Part shown: piece by piece, positions 24,383 through 32,514 of the stretch | Layout: every line of letters begins with the position of its first letter | Numbering within the stretch: the stretch's first letter is position 1 | Source of the DNA: Sphingobacterium corticibacter | GTDB lineage: Bacteria; Bacteroidota; Bacteroidia; Sphingobacteriales; Sphingobacteriaceae | Direction of reading: 5' to 3' | DNA length: 64,000 nucleotides | Assembly (NCBI RefSeq): GCF_003076635.1 | Contig: NZ_QDKG01000005.1 | Coordinates: forward strand, 62,001-126,000 | Made by a program: the position numbers and the translations under genes | The notes under the pieces: model-generated | The model's database searches: none | What the model was told of the DNA's origin: nothing | The model's input: only the letters and a program-made list of their open reading frames with translations

Positions 24383-24832
24383 ATGGATTTAGATATGGAA
24401 GACAACAGAAGAAACCGAACAAACAAAGTTGGTCGTAAGCCTAAGAAAGACCCTGCCATCCACCGTTATTCGATTAGTCTCAACGACATGGAAAATGCAC
24501 AGTTCCTTACGTTGTTCGAGCAATCGGGAATGAAAGTAATGGCACATTTTATTACAGCGTGCATCTTTCAGAAGCCAGTCAAGACCGTAAAAATTGACAT
24601 GGATGCAGTCGATTTTCATACGAGGCTGACCAATTTTTACAGCCAGTTCAGAACGGTTGGAGTGAATTACAACCAAATCGTGAAGATACTTTACCGTAAT
24701 TTCTCGGAGAAAAAGGCATCGGCTTACCTCTTTAAACTGGAAAAGCAGACGGCAGAAATGGCGGAATTGTGCCGGAAAGTTATTGAGCTCACACAGGAAT
24801 TTGAAAAAGAACACCTGCAAAAACACAGATAA
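24383..24832 (+). CDS. mobA: Mobilisation protein MobA (relaxosome accessory)
   Basis: The 149-residue basic protein has a ribbon-helix-helix-like N-terminal half (GRKPKKDPAIHRYSISLNDM) and a helical C-terminus rich in Lys and Glu. It resembles MobC/MobA-type nicking accessory proteins that bind oriT and help the relaxase. The start may be the ATG at 24383 or the one at 24395 (MEDNRRNRTNK). Its stop is one base before the relaxase start, so the two are coupled. Confidence 0.85.
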   Translation: MDLDMEDNRRNRTNKVGRKPKKDPAIHRYSISLNDMENAQFLTLFEQSGMKVMAHFITACIFQKPVKTVKIDMDAVDFHTRLTNFYSQFRTVGVNYNQIVKILYRNFSEKKASAYLFKLEKQTAEMAELCRKVIELTQEFEKEHLQKHR

Positions 24833-24833
24833 G

Positions 24834-26132
24834 ATGATAGCAAAGATGGGAAAGGGTGAGAATTTGTACGGTGCTATTTCCTATAATCAAAAGAAGATTG
24901 ATAGTGAAAACGGGCAGGTTTTGTTATTGAACAGAATACCCGAAACGTTGGATAATACCTATTCGACAAGCTACCTGCACCAGTGTTTTGAGCCGTATCT
25001 GTCCGCAAATATCAAAACTGAAAAGCCAGTGCGCCACATATCGCTGAACCCTGATCCTGCGGATAGGGTCAGCGATGGGCAGTTCGTAAAAATGGCGCAG
25101 GAATATATGGAGCGCATGGGGTATGGCAACCAACCTTATATCGTTTTCAAGCATACCGATATTGAACGCACCCATATCCACATCGTAACGGTCTGTGTGG
25201 GTTTGGACGGCAAGAAGCTACCGGACAGCTACGACCATCCACGTTCGATGGCAATCTGTCGGGATTTGGAACAAACGTACAATCTTATACCTGCCACAGA
25301 AAAACAGCGAACGGGAAATGAGCAGGTATTCCGTCTGGTGGATTACAGAGCCGGAGACGTTAAGAGCCAAATCGCATCGGTGGTGCGACACCTGCCGAAG
25401 TATTACGGGTACGCAAGCCTCGGCGCATACAACGCCTTGCTTTCACTTTTCAATATTACCGCCGAGGAAGTCAAAGGGGAATTGCACGGACAGCCTAAAA
25501 ACGGGCTTGTCTATTTTGCATTGAACGAACAGGGAGAAAAAGCGAGCAATCCTTTTAAAGCATCCCTTTTCGGCAAACAGGCGGGACTGGACGAATTGCA
25601 AAACCAATTCGCACAGGCTAAGGAGAAAATGAAAGCCGACCCCACAAGAGCCGTACTGAAAAGCACCATTGAAGTAGCGATGCACACCGCCACTAATGAA
25701 GTCGATTTTAAAAAGCAACTGTTGGAGCAGGGCATCAATGCCGTGGTACGGCGCAACGATGAGGGGCGTATATATGGTATGACCTTTATCGACCACGAAA
25801 GCCGTACCGTTTGGAACGGTTCAGCTTTAGGTAAAAACCTTTCGGCTAATGTCTTCAATGATTGGTGGAACGAGCAAGCGGTCGGGCAACGTCAAGAAGC
25901 TGAAAAAACATCCGCACAAAATCAGTCATCGACCACAGGCAACACCGTAGAGAAAGAGGAAGCCCACGCACTTTTTAACTTCCTTAATAAAGAACAGCCG
26001 ACCGATGATTTATGGATAGACGGATTGGGTGGACTATTGCCGGAGGTACAGGGTGAAGACTACGAGGAACAGGCATTTGCCAACCGTATGAAGAAAAAGA
26101 AGAAACACCGAAAACGGGGAAGACAAAAATAG
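24834..26132 (+). CDS. mobB: Relaxase MobB, MOBP type
   Basis: The 432-residue protein begins MIAKMGKGENLYGAISYNQK; Tyr12 or Tyr17 in LYGAISYN is the likely nicking residue. The metal-binding motif III is HTDIERTHIHIV (His107, His114, His116), and motif II lies around RHISLNPDPADRVSD. It nicks oriT and pilots the strand into the recipient. The ATG at 24834 is preferred over one 51 bases upstream inside mobA because the relaxase domain starts at once. The C-terminal third, with a basic Lys-rich end, is variable. Confidence 0.92.
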   Translation: MIAKMGKGENLYGAISYNQKKIDSENGQVLLLNRIPETLDNTYSTSYLHQCFEPYLSANIKTEKPVRHISLNPDPADRVSDGQFVKMAQEYMERMGYGNQPYIVFKHTDIERTHIHIVTVCVGLDGKKLPDSYDHPRSMAICRDLEQTYNLIPATEKQRTGNEQVFRLVDYRAGDVKSQIASVVRHLPKYYGYASLGAYNALLSLFNITAEEVKGELHGQPKNGLVYFALNEQGEKASNPFKASLFGKQAGLDELQNQFAQAKEKMKADPTRAVLKSTIEVAMHTATNEVDFKKQLLEQGINAVVRRNDEGRIYGMTFIDHESRTVWNGSALGKNLSANVFNDWWNEQAVGQRQEAEKTSAQNQSSTTGNTVEKEEAHALFNFLNKEQPTDDLWIDGLGGLLPEVQGEDYEEQAFANRMKKKKKHRKRGRQK

Positions 26133-26286
26133 CTTTTTTTAACCATCAATGACCAGGATTAACATCTTGGTCTTTGTGGTTTTTAAAGTTACTGTCAAAC
26201 TAAGCCACCAAAAGCCATCCTAAACCGCTTTGGATATGCCCTTTTAAATAGCCTCTAAATTTCCTGCATCACTAAAATTTTTCGTT

Positions 26287-28287
26287 ATGCAGGGAGAAGA
26301 CGATTTGAGAGGATTAGCCAAAATCATGGCTTTTATGCGTGCCGTAAGTATTCTTTTGGTACTGATGCACTTTTATTGGTTCTGTTACGGGTTCTTTGCC
26401 GAACGTGGGTGGACACTGGAAATTATCGGCAAGATACTGACCAATTTCAACCGTACCGCAGGGCTTTTTTCACACACGCTTTACACCAAGATTTTTGCAT
26501 TGCTGTTGTTGGCGTTAAGCTGTCTCGGCACTAAGGGCGTAAAGAATGAAAAGATAACGTGGGCTAAGATTTACACCGCCTTAGTCATCGGCTTTGTGCT
26601 GTTCTTTATGAACACGCCATTGTTAAAGCTGTCGGCAGGGGTTGCCACATCGCTTTACATCCTTACAACAAGTTTGGGATACATAGTCTTGCTCATGGCA
26701 GGGGTATGGATGAGCAGACTGGTCCGCAACAATCTGATGGACGATGTTTTCAATAATGAAAACGAGAGTTTCCAACAGGAAACCAGTCTGATAGAAAATG
26801 AATACTCGGTCAATCTTCCGACAAAGTTTTTTTACAAAGGCAAGTGGAACAATGGATGGATTAATATCGTCAACCCTTTTCGAGCCTCGATTGTACTTGG
26901 TACTCCCGGCTCCGGAAAATCCTACGCCATCGTAAACAACTACATCAAGCAACATATCGAAAAGGGGTTCGCGATGTATATCTACGATTTTAAGTTTGAC
27001 GACCTTTCCACGATTGCCTATAACCATTTGCTGAAACACTCCGATAAGTATAAGGTAAAGCCTAAATTTTATGTAATCAATTTTGACGACCCACGCCGAA
27101 GCCACCGATGCAATCCGCTAAGCCCTGCCTTTATGACGGATATATCCGATGCCTACGAAGCCTCTTATACCATTATGCTTAACCTTAACAGGTCGTGGAT
27201 TTTGAAGCAAGGGGATTTTTTCGTTGAAAGTCCAATTATATTGCTTGCCTCAATCATTTGGTTTCTGAAAATCTATGAAGACGGAAAGTATTGTACGTTT
27301 CCCCATGCTATTGAATTGCTGAATAAAAAATATGCAGACGTTTTTACGATACTCACCTCATATCCCGAACTCGAAAACTATCTTTCAGCTTTCATGGATG
27401 CGTGGCAGGGCGGAGCGCAAGACCAGTTACAGGGGCAGATAGCATCGGCAAAAATTCCATTGTCACGGATGATTTCGCCAAAGCTTTATTGGGTAATGAC
27501 AGGAGATGATTTTTCACTGGACATCAATAACCCTAAAGAGCCGAAGATACTATGTGTCGGGAATAACCCCGACCGTCAAAATATCTACTCCTCCGCTTTG
27601 GGATTGTACAATTCGAGGATTGTAAAACTCATCAATAAAAAACATAAGTCAAAGAGTTCAGTTATCATAGACGAGTTACCTACGATATATTTTCGTGGTT
27701 TGGATAATCTTATTGCAACTGCACGTAGTAATAAAGTATCCGTATGCTTGGGTTTTCAAGACTATTCACAGTTAATAAGGGATTATGGCGATAAGGAGAG
27801 CAAAGTTATCCAAAATACCGTGGGCAATATTTTCTCCGGTCAGGTAGTGGGCGAAACAGCCAAAAATCTAAGTGAACGCTTTGGAAAAGTGTTGCAGAAA
27901 CGCCAAAGCATGACCATAAACCGTAATGATAAATCCACATCTATATCCACCCAATTGGACACGCTTATACCTGCATCCAAAATATCCACGCTCACACAAG
28001 GAATGTTCGTTGGGGCTGTTTCAGACAACTTCGATGAACGCATCGAACAGAAAATATTTCATGCTGAAATTGTTGTGGATAACGAAAAGGTTTCTGCCGA
28101 AACCAAAGCCTATAAGAAGATACCGCAGATATTATCCTTTACTGATGAACTCGGCAACGATAATATGAAACAGGTCATTGAAGCCAATTACAGGCAGGTC
28201 AAAGCGGACGTTTTGCAGATTGTGGAAAGCGAAATGGAGCGGATTAAGAACGACCCTGATTTACAGCATCTACTGCAAGGAAAATAA
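26287..28287 (+). CDS. mobC: Type IV coupling protein MobC (TraG/VirD4-like)
   Basis: The 666-residue protein has about four N-terminal membrane segments (between residues 15 and 142) and a cytoplasmic ATPase domain. Walker A is GTPGSGKS (205-212) and Walker B lies in SSVIIDELPTIYF; FQDYSQLIRDYG belongs to the TraM-recognition/TraG-D region. It couples the relaxase-DNA complex to the mating channel. It lies 154 bases after mobB. A diverged second copy of its last 50 or so codons occurs at 32212-32375. Confidence 0.93.
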   Translation: MQGEDDLRGLAKIMAFMRAVSILLVLMHFYWFCYGFFAERGWTLEIIGKILTNFNRTAGLFSHTLYTKIFALLLLALSCLGTKGVKNEKITWAKIYTALVIGFVLFFMNTPLLKLSAGVATSLYILTTSLGYIVLLMAGVWMSRLVRNNLMDDVFNNENESFQQETSLIENEYSVNLPTKFFYKGKWNNGWINIVNPFRASIVLGTPGSGKSYAIVNNYIKQHIEKGFAMYIYDFKFDDLSTIAYNHLLKHSDKYKVKPKFYVINFDDPRRSHRCNPLSPAFMTDISDAYEASYTIMLNLNRSWILKQGDFFVESPIILLASIIWFLKIYEDGKYCTFPHAIELLNKKYADVFTILTSYPELENYLSAFMDAWQGGAQDQLQGQIASAKIPLSRMISPKLYWVMTGDDFSLDINNPKEPKILCVGNNPDRQNIYSSALGLYNSRIVKLINKKHKSKSSVIIDELPTIYFRGLDNLIATARSNKVSVCLGFQDYSQLIRDYGDKESKVIQNTVGNIFSGQVVGETAKNLSERFGKVLQKRQSMTINRNDKSTSISTQLDTLIPASKISTLTQGMFVGAVSDNFDERIEQKIFHAEIVVDNEKVSAETKAYKKIPQILSFTDELGNDNMKQVIEANYRQVKADVLQIVESEMERIKNDPDLQHLLQGK

Positions 28288-28414
28288 ATAACGTCATTAT
28301 ATAGCGTAATTAGTCTACATAGATCTAGAACTTCTACACAAAATATCAAAAACGATTATAGTGAAAAATATAATTGACTTTTTTCATCCAATAAAAGCAC
28401 AAATATGTTGCACT

Positions 28415-28630
28415 TCATTCTAGCTCATCGCAACGGAACCCTAGCTTTGAGAGTAAACTTATTATATGTTCACAATTTGTAATATTCCCCTCCACCCTGA
28501 GCACCTTATCGCAATCTTCAAGATCAACGGTCACGATGCTATGGGGATCTAGCGAGCAGATGGCTGACCTTACATCATTTACCTGTGTTCTGTTTTCTAT
28601 ATCTGTACTGAAAATCTTTACGTTTTGCAT
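28415..28630 (-). CDS. Small HMA-like ferredoxin-fold protein (71 aa)
   Basis: The protein starts MQNVKIFSTDIENRTQVNDV and has the beta-alpha-beta-beta-alpha-beta pattern of heavy-metal-associated domains: VKIFSTDI, helix, SIVTVDLED, VLRVEGNI, helix, GFRCDELE. The metal CxxC of copper chaperones is absent, so metal binding is unlikely to be of the classic kind. It ends the first cargo block next to mobC and lies 18 bases after the outer-membrane protein gene on the same strand. Function unknown. Confidence 0.65.
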   Translation of the reverse strand: MQNVKIFSTDIENRTQVNDVRSAICSLDPHSIVTVDLEDCDKVLRVEGNITNCEHIISLLSKLGFRCDELE

Positions 28631-28648
28631 TCTAAATCAATTAATATA

Positions 28649-29683
28649 CTATTTACCTAACATTTTCTTTGCAAAGGGATTGAAGGAAATTCCTACATTA
28701 AAATAAGCAGTCGGTTTCGCAGAGGTTTCTAGCCATTGTGCACTAAACGTTTTCTCTTTTTCGAACAATCGGCTTATAGCTATCCATTTTAGACCTGTTC
28801 GGGCGGTCAAAATTAGATAATCTCCAATCAGATGTTCATATATCACACCATTATCAAGCTCAATCTGTCTATATTCATATTTCTGTGAAGGCAAATGCTC
28901 ATTAATATTGTATAGATAAAAGCCGTTTCGGTCTAGTTCTGTTCCCATCGAAATTCTGCCTCGCTCAAACACATGCTTCCGAACGAGCAACTGCCTAGGC
29001 ATGATCAAATCGAGCATCATTCCATTATTAAATTTACGCTCATACGTTATCATTGGCAACAAAGGTAGCTGAGTACTAGGGTCAACGTTCACTAAGATGC
29101 CTGCCATAAATTTCGTTCGCGTATCCGCTTTAAGCACAATAGTGCCAATGGCCAATCCTTTTAGTCTTTCAAAATGTTTTTCGCTACCGTCAACGATGAG
29201 GCTGGTATTTACGAAGAAGGGTTTAGTAAATATTTTGGAAATATACGTGAAGTTGAGCGACGTGGAATGGTAAGTAAAATCATTCTTTACTGCTTGTACA
29301 AGACCACTTGAGGGTACGGTAAAGTCATTATCCGCACTTGTGTATCGATAGGAAAAGGTTGCGCCGAGTATCAACTTCTTCTTTGCTAAAAAATACAAGT
29401 TTGCATTGGCTTTTATATGATGATAGGATGAAACCTTGCTCTCCGGAAGAGAGCTCCCATCTTTTTTTGGCGTATATCTATATGGAGCCACTTGACTGAA
29501 TTCAACATTGAAAGGGCGAACCATTGCGAATTGCCGAGAGGCATAATCCAAAGCATTACGTCTCATATTTGTTGTGTCCTGAAATTTCTGCTTTTGCGAT
29601 AGTGTATCCGCTGTTTGTGATCGTCCATTTGAGGATAAAAAACACAGCACTGCTATCCATATCATTTTTTCTATTTTCTTCAT
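28649..29683 (-). CDS. Predicted outer-membrane beta-barrel protein
   Basis: The 344-residue protein has a signal peptide (MKKIEKMIWIAVLCFLSSNG, RSQ) and then many alternating hydrophobic/aromatic strands ending NVGISFNPFAKKMLGK. These are features of an outer-membrane barrel. I do not recognise a specific family. It is divergent from a LytS/LytTR pair and shares with it an intergenic stretch containing a 13-bp inverted repeat (29805-29863), so it may be a target of that system. The small HMA-like gene follows it. Confidence 0.72.
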   Translation of the reverse strand: MKKIEKMIWIAVLCFLSSNGRSQTADTLSQKQKFQDTTNMRRNALDYASRQFAMVRPFNVEFSQVAPYRYTPKKDGSSLPESKVSSYHHIKANANLYFLAKKKLILGATFSYRYTSADNDFTVPSSGLVQAVKNDFTYHSTSLNFTYISKIFTKPFFVNTSLIVDGSEKHFERLKGLAIGTIVLKADTRTKFMAGILVNVDPSTQLPLLPMITYERKFNNGMMLDLIMPRQLLVRKHVFERGRISMGTELDRNGFYLYNINEHLPSQKYEYRQIELDNGVIYEHLIGDYLILTARTGLKWIAISRLFEKEKTFSAQWLETSAKPTAYFNVGISFNPFAKKMLGK

Positions 29684-29804
29684 ATGCTCGAGGTGCTTTT
29701 CGAAATGTGGGAGTGGCTCATTTAATCCTTTATTTCGATACCTTTCTACAAAGAAAACAATAAGCGGGACAGCGATTTTTTAAATTATACCAACCCAACT
29801 AGAA

Positions 29805-29863
29805 ATTATACAAAATGCTTTTGAAAACCCTATTGGTATAAAAATGAAGTCATTTTGTATAAT
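29805..29863. promoter_or_regulatory. Candidate LytTR operator between outer-membrane gene and kinase gene
   Basis: ATTATACAAAATG (29805-29817) and CATTTTGTATAAT (29851-29863) are perfect 13-bp inverted copies 33 bases apart. A shorter AAATTATAC also lies near 29783. The site lies between two divergent transcription units. Confidence 0.55.
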
Positions 29864-29925
29864 AATGAAAGTATATGGCAAGCTTTCAGCCTATATTTGT
29901 CATAGGTAATCCATAATGTTTTCAG

Positions 29926-30999
29926 ATGAGCAACAAGCCCAGAATTCAGGACATAAAAGTAAGCCACTTCATCGTTGATAACCGATACAGGTTGGCAAGG
30001 CACCTGTTTCTTTTGACAGGCGTATTGATGTTGCTGGCGTTTTCCAGTTTGATACGGGATATTCCGAGTCCGCATAAATATTATCATCTTGCCACCGTGT
30101 ACGCAGGTATGATGATGATGAGCTACGCAAATATTTATATCCTTGTACCTCGACTATTTTTTAGGGGACATTATATTGGTTATTTCATTCTGCTGTTCTT
30201 ACTGGTCTTTGTTTTCTTGCTTGCAATCTCTTGGGTATTAAGGCAAGTACCCTCTGACATAGCTTTCGAAAAGTCAGTAGATTCTTCCCATACAGGGTTT
30301 TATGACGCGCTGATGTCCTTGATCCCCATTATCCTAGTTACCACGATGATTAAACTTTTTCAGCGATGGACGTTGGACAATACGGAAATCAATGAATTAA
30401 AAGACACTTCTGTAGCCATCGAGATGGATATCCTACGCAATCAGATATCACCGCATTTCCTTTTCAATATGCTTAATGGAATCAAAGTCACGATGCGAAC
30501 AGACACAGAAAAGGCTGAGAGTATGATATTCAAATTATCCGATTTTTTACGCTACCAATTGTACGAGAACACGGCGGATAAAACTTTTTTTAAGTCAGAA
30601 ATTGATTTCCTCACTAATCTGATCGAACTGGAAAAGACCAGACGTGAAAATTTTTCTACATCCATTACTACAGATATTCCTCAAAAGGAAATCAATAGCC
30701 TGCTAATACCGCCTAATTTATTTACCATTTTCGTAGAGAATGCAATTAAACACAGTGTATCTATAGGACTGGAAGATTCTTATGTAAACGTGCATTTTGA
30801 AAAAGCAAATAACAGGTTATGCTTTACGTGTACCAATTCAAAGGATACCGTATACAGCAATAGAATGAACAAAAAACCGGGTGGCATCGGACTAGCGAAC
30901 ATACGGCGCCGACTGGAACTCCTCTACGGTGATCATTGCCAACTTCAAATCATTGGCGATGAATTTATCCATACTGTCAAACTAAATATACCCTTATGA
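29926..30999 (+). CDS. LytS/YehU-type sensor histidine kinase
   Basis: The 357-residue protein has four hydrophobic segments in the first 145 residues, followed by a His_kinase domain with NQISPHFLFNMLNGIK (His177) and a C-terminal GHKL ATPase part (NLFTIFVENAIKHSV; GGIGLANIRRRLELLYG). It autophosphorylates and passes phosphate to the LytTR regulator whose start overlaps its stop by 4 bases (ATGA). The signal is unknown; the short membrane domain resembles other Bacteroidota LytS kinases with no large sensor. Confidence 0.9.
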   Translation: MSNKPRIQDIKVSHFIVDNRYRLARHLFLLTGVLMLLAFSSLIRDIPSPHKYYHLATVYAGMMMMSYANIYILVPRLFFRGHYIGYFILLFLLVFVFLLAISWVLRQVPSDIAFEKSVDSSHTGFYDALMSLIPIILVTTMIKLFQRWTLDNTEINELKDTSVAIEMDILRNQISPHFLFNMLNGIKVTMRTDTEKAESMIFKLSDFLRYQLYENTADKTFFKSEIDFLTNLIELEKTRRENFSTSITTDIPQKEINSLLIPPNLFTIFVENAIKHSVSIGLEDSYVNVHFEKANNRLCFTCTNSKDTVYSNRMNKKPGGIGLANIRRRLELLYGDHCQLQIIGDEFIHTVKLNIPL

Positions 31000-31715
31000 A
31001 CTGTATAGTAATAGAAGACGAGCCTTTGGCAAGAACTGAAATGGAAACCTTGATACTCGAAGTGTCCGACCTAGAGCTGTCAGGAACTTTTTCCAATGTA
31101 CCTACAGCGCAATTATTCCTGAAAGATCATAAAGTTGACCTGATATTTTTGGATATTGAAATGCCCTTGGTATCTGGGATAGAGTTTGCAGAAAGCCTTC
31201 CAAAGGATACACTAGTTATTTTTACTACATCTTATCCCCAATATGCTTTAAAAAGCTACGAATTGGAAGCGATTGATTATTTGTTAAAACCGATTATAAA
31301 GACGAGGTTATCAAAGGCTATTTCGAAAGCAAAATTATACCATCATCTACTCACAAACGATCAACAAAAAAACGTATTGGCATCCAGCAATTCCGAATTT
31401 ATGATGATAAAAGCTGATAGAAAATTTCATAAGGTAATGTATGCAGATATTAAATTTATTGAAGGGCTTAAGGATTATGTCGTGTTACATACCAAATATA
31501 ACAAACTAATTACTGCAATGAACCTAAAGACGATACATCTAAAACTCCCTAGTAGTATCTTCCACCGAATAGGAAAATCTTATGTGATCAACCTGAATCA
31601 TATCGTCTCGTTCGATCATCATACGGTATATCTCGATGATGACGATGAGATTCCATTAGGTGAGGTATATAAAGAAGCTTTTTTTGAAAGATTTGGGGTT
31701 AATCTTAAGAATTAG
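30996..31715 (+). CDS. LytTR-family response regulator
   Basis: The 239-residue protein has a receiver domain with acidic residues in VIEDEPLAR and phospho-Asp53 in LIFLDIEMPLVSG, the switch FTTSYPQYA and Lys in YLLKPI. A LytTR DNA-binding domain follows (MIKADRKFHKVMYADIKFIE to the C-terminus). It forms an operon with the kinase. Likely targets are the divergent outer-membrane protein gene and its own promoter region, where a 13-bp inverted repeat lies. Confidence 0.9.
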   Translation: MNCIVIEDEPLARTEMETLILEVSDLELSGTFSNVPTAQLFLKDHKVDLIFLDIEMPLVSGIEFAESLPKDTLVIFTTSYPQYALKSYELEAIDYLLKPIIKTRLSKAISKAKLYHHLLTNDQQKNVLASSNSEFMMIKADRKFHKVMYADIKFIEGLKDYVVLHTKYNKLITAMNLKTIHLKLPSSIFHRIGKSYVINLNHIVSFDHHTVYLDDDDEIPLGEVYKEAFFERFGVNLKN

Positions 31716-31849
31716 TTGCCTTCGTATTTATGGCGAATCAGTTTAAAATTAATATTGTCGGTATTATAAATTCTATGACTTTTTGAAGCTTAAGCTGTGG
31801 AAATGACAGGTCAGCTTTTGATATGAAATTAACTCATACAAACAGTTGA

Positions 31850-32211
31850 ATGGAAAAATTTTACAATGAGAAAATATCAGAATTAGAGATAGCCATCGCC
31901 GAATTGGAGTAGATACCGATAACTCCTTACGACGGTTAGAGACGGTAATCCACTATATTATCGGATACCTATCCGAAGTAAAAGAATATGTTCTGAAAAG
32001 AGGATTTAAGAATACTAATGAGGAAATTCGCTTTTTCAAATATCAGAAACCAGTTATCGTAGCCAAGCTCATTTACTACAATACGATTTACAAAATTGAA
32101 ACAAAAAAGCCTTATGGAACAAAGCCCATAAGGAAATATCTTAACAAAGAACTGAAAAAGCTAAAGAGGTTCTTTGACAACAAAATCGATTTTTACAAGT
32201 ACTATCGTAGC
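31850..32211 (+). pseudogene. rteC remnant (5' part, with internal stop)
   Basis: From ATG at 31850 the frame reads MEKFYNEKISELEIAIAELE and hits TAG at 31910. The rteC-like reading then resumes in another frame as GYLSEVKEYVLKRGFKN, KPVIVAKLIYYNTIYKIETK, KKPYGTK and DFYKYYRS. This lines up with residues about 40-125 of the intact RteC protein at 47302-48135. After YYRS the homology stops abruptly at a junction with mobC-like sequence. It is a broken, truncated gene. Confidence 0.8.
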
Positions 32212-32375
32212 AGATACCGCATATATTATCCTTTGCCGATGAACACGGCAACGATAATATGAAGCAGGTCATCGAAGCCAATTACAGGCAGGTCAAAGCG
32301 GATGTTGTGCAGATTGTAGAAATTGAATTGGAGAGGATTAGGAACGACCCAGATTTACAGCATTTGATGCAGTAA
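32212..32375 (+). pseudogene. Diverged duplicate of the mobC 3' end
   Basis: Reading ILSF.DE.GNDNMKQVIEAN to DPDLQHLMQ-stop, this copies the last 50 or so codons of mobC (28130-28287) with many silent and a few replacement changes, by eye close to nine-tenths identical. It directly follows the broken rteC. It is not a recent duplication of the local mobC but a piece of a related element's mobC. Confidence 0.82.
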
Positions 32376-32514
32376 GAGCTCATGAATTCCTCCTCTGTCG
32401 GTTCTAAAAAATGAATAATTACAATTTTTAATACATTTTTTTTCTTGACTAAAGTCAACGTTGAGATTTTATTCAGCTAACGAGATTTGCAGGGTAAAAT
32501 AATAACGATAAAAA

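Noticed and set aside
23640..24459. Several 60-100 codon frames in the traA-mobA gap
   Set aside because: Low-complexity readings of GC-rich repeats on both strands; the region better fits a non-coding oriT.
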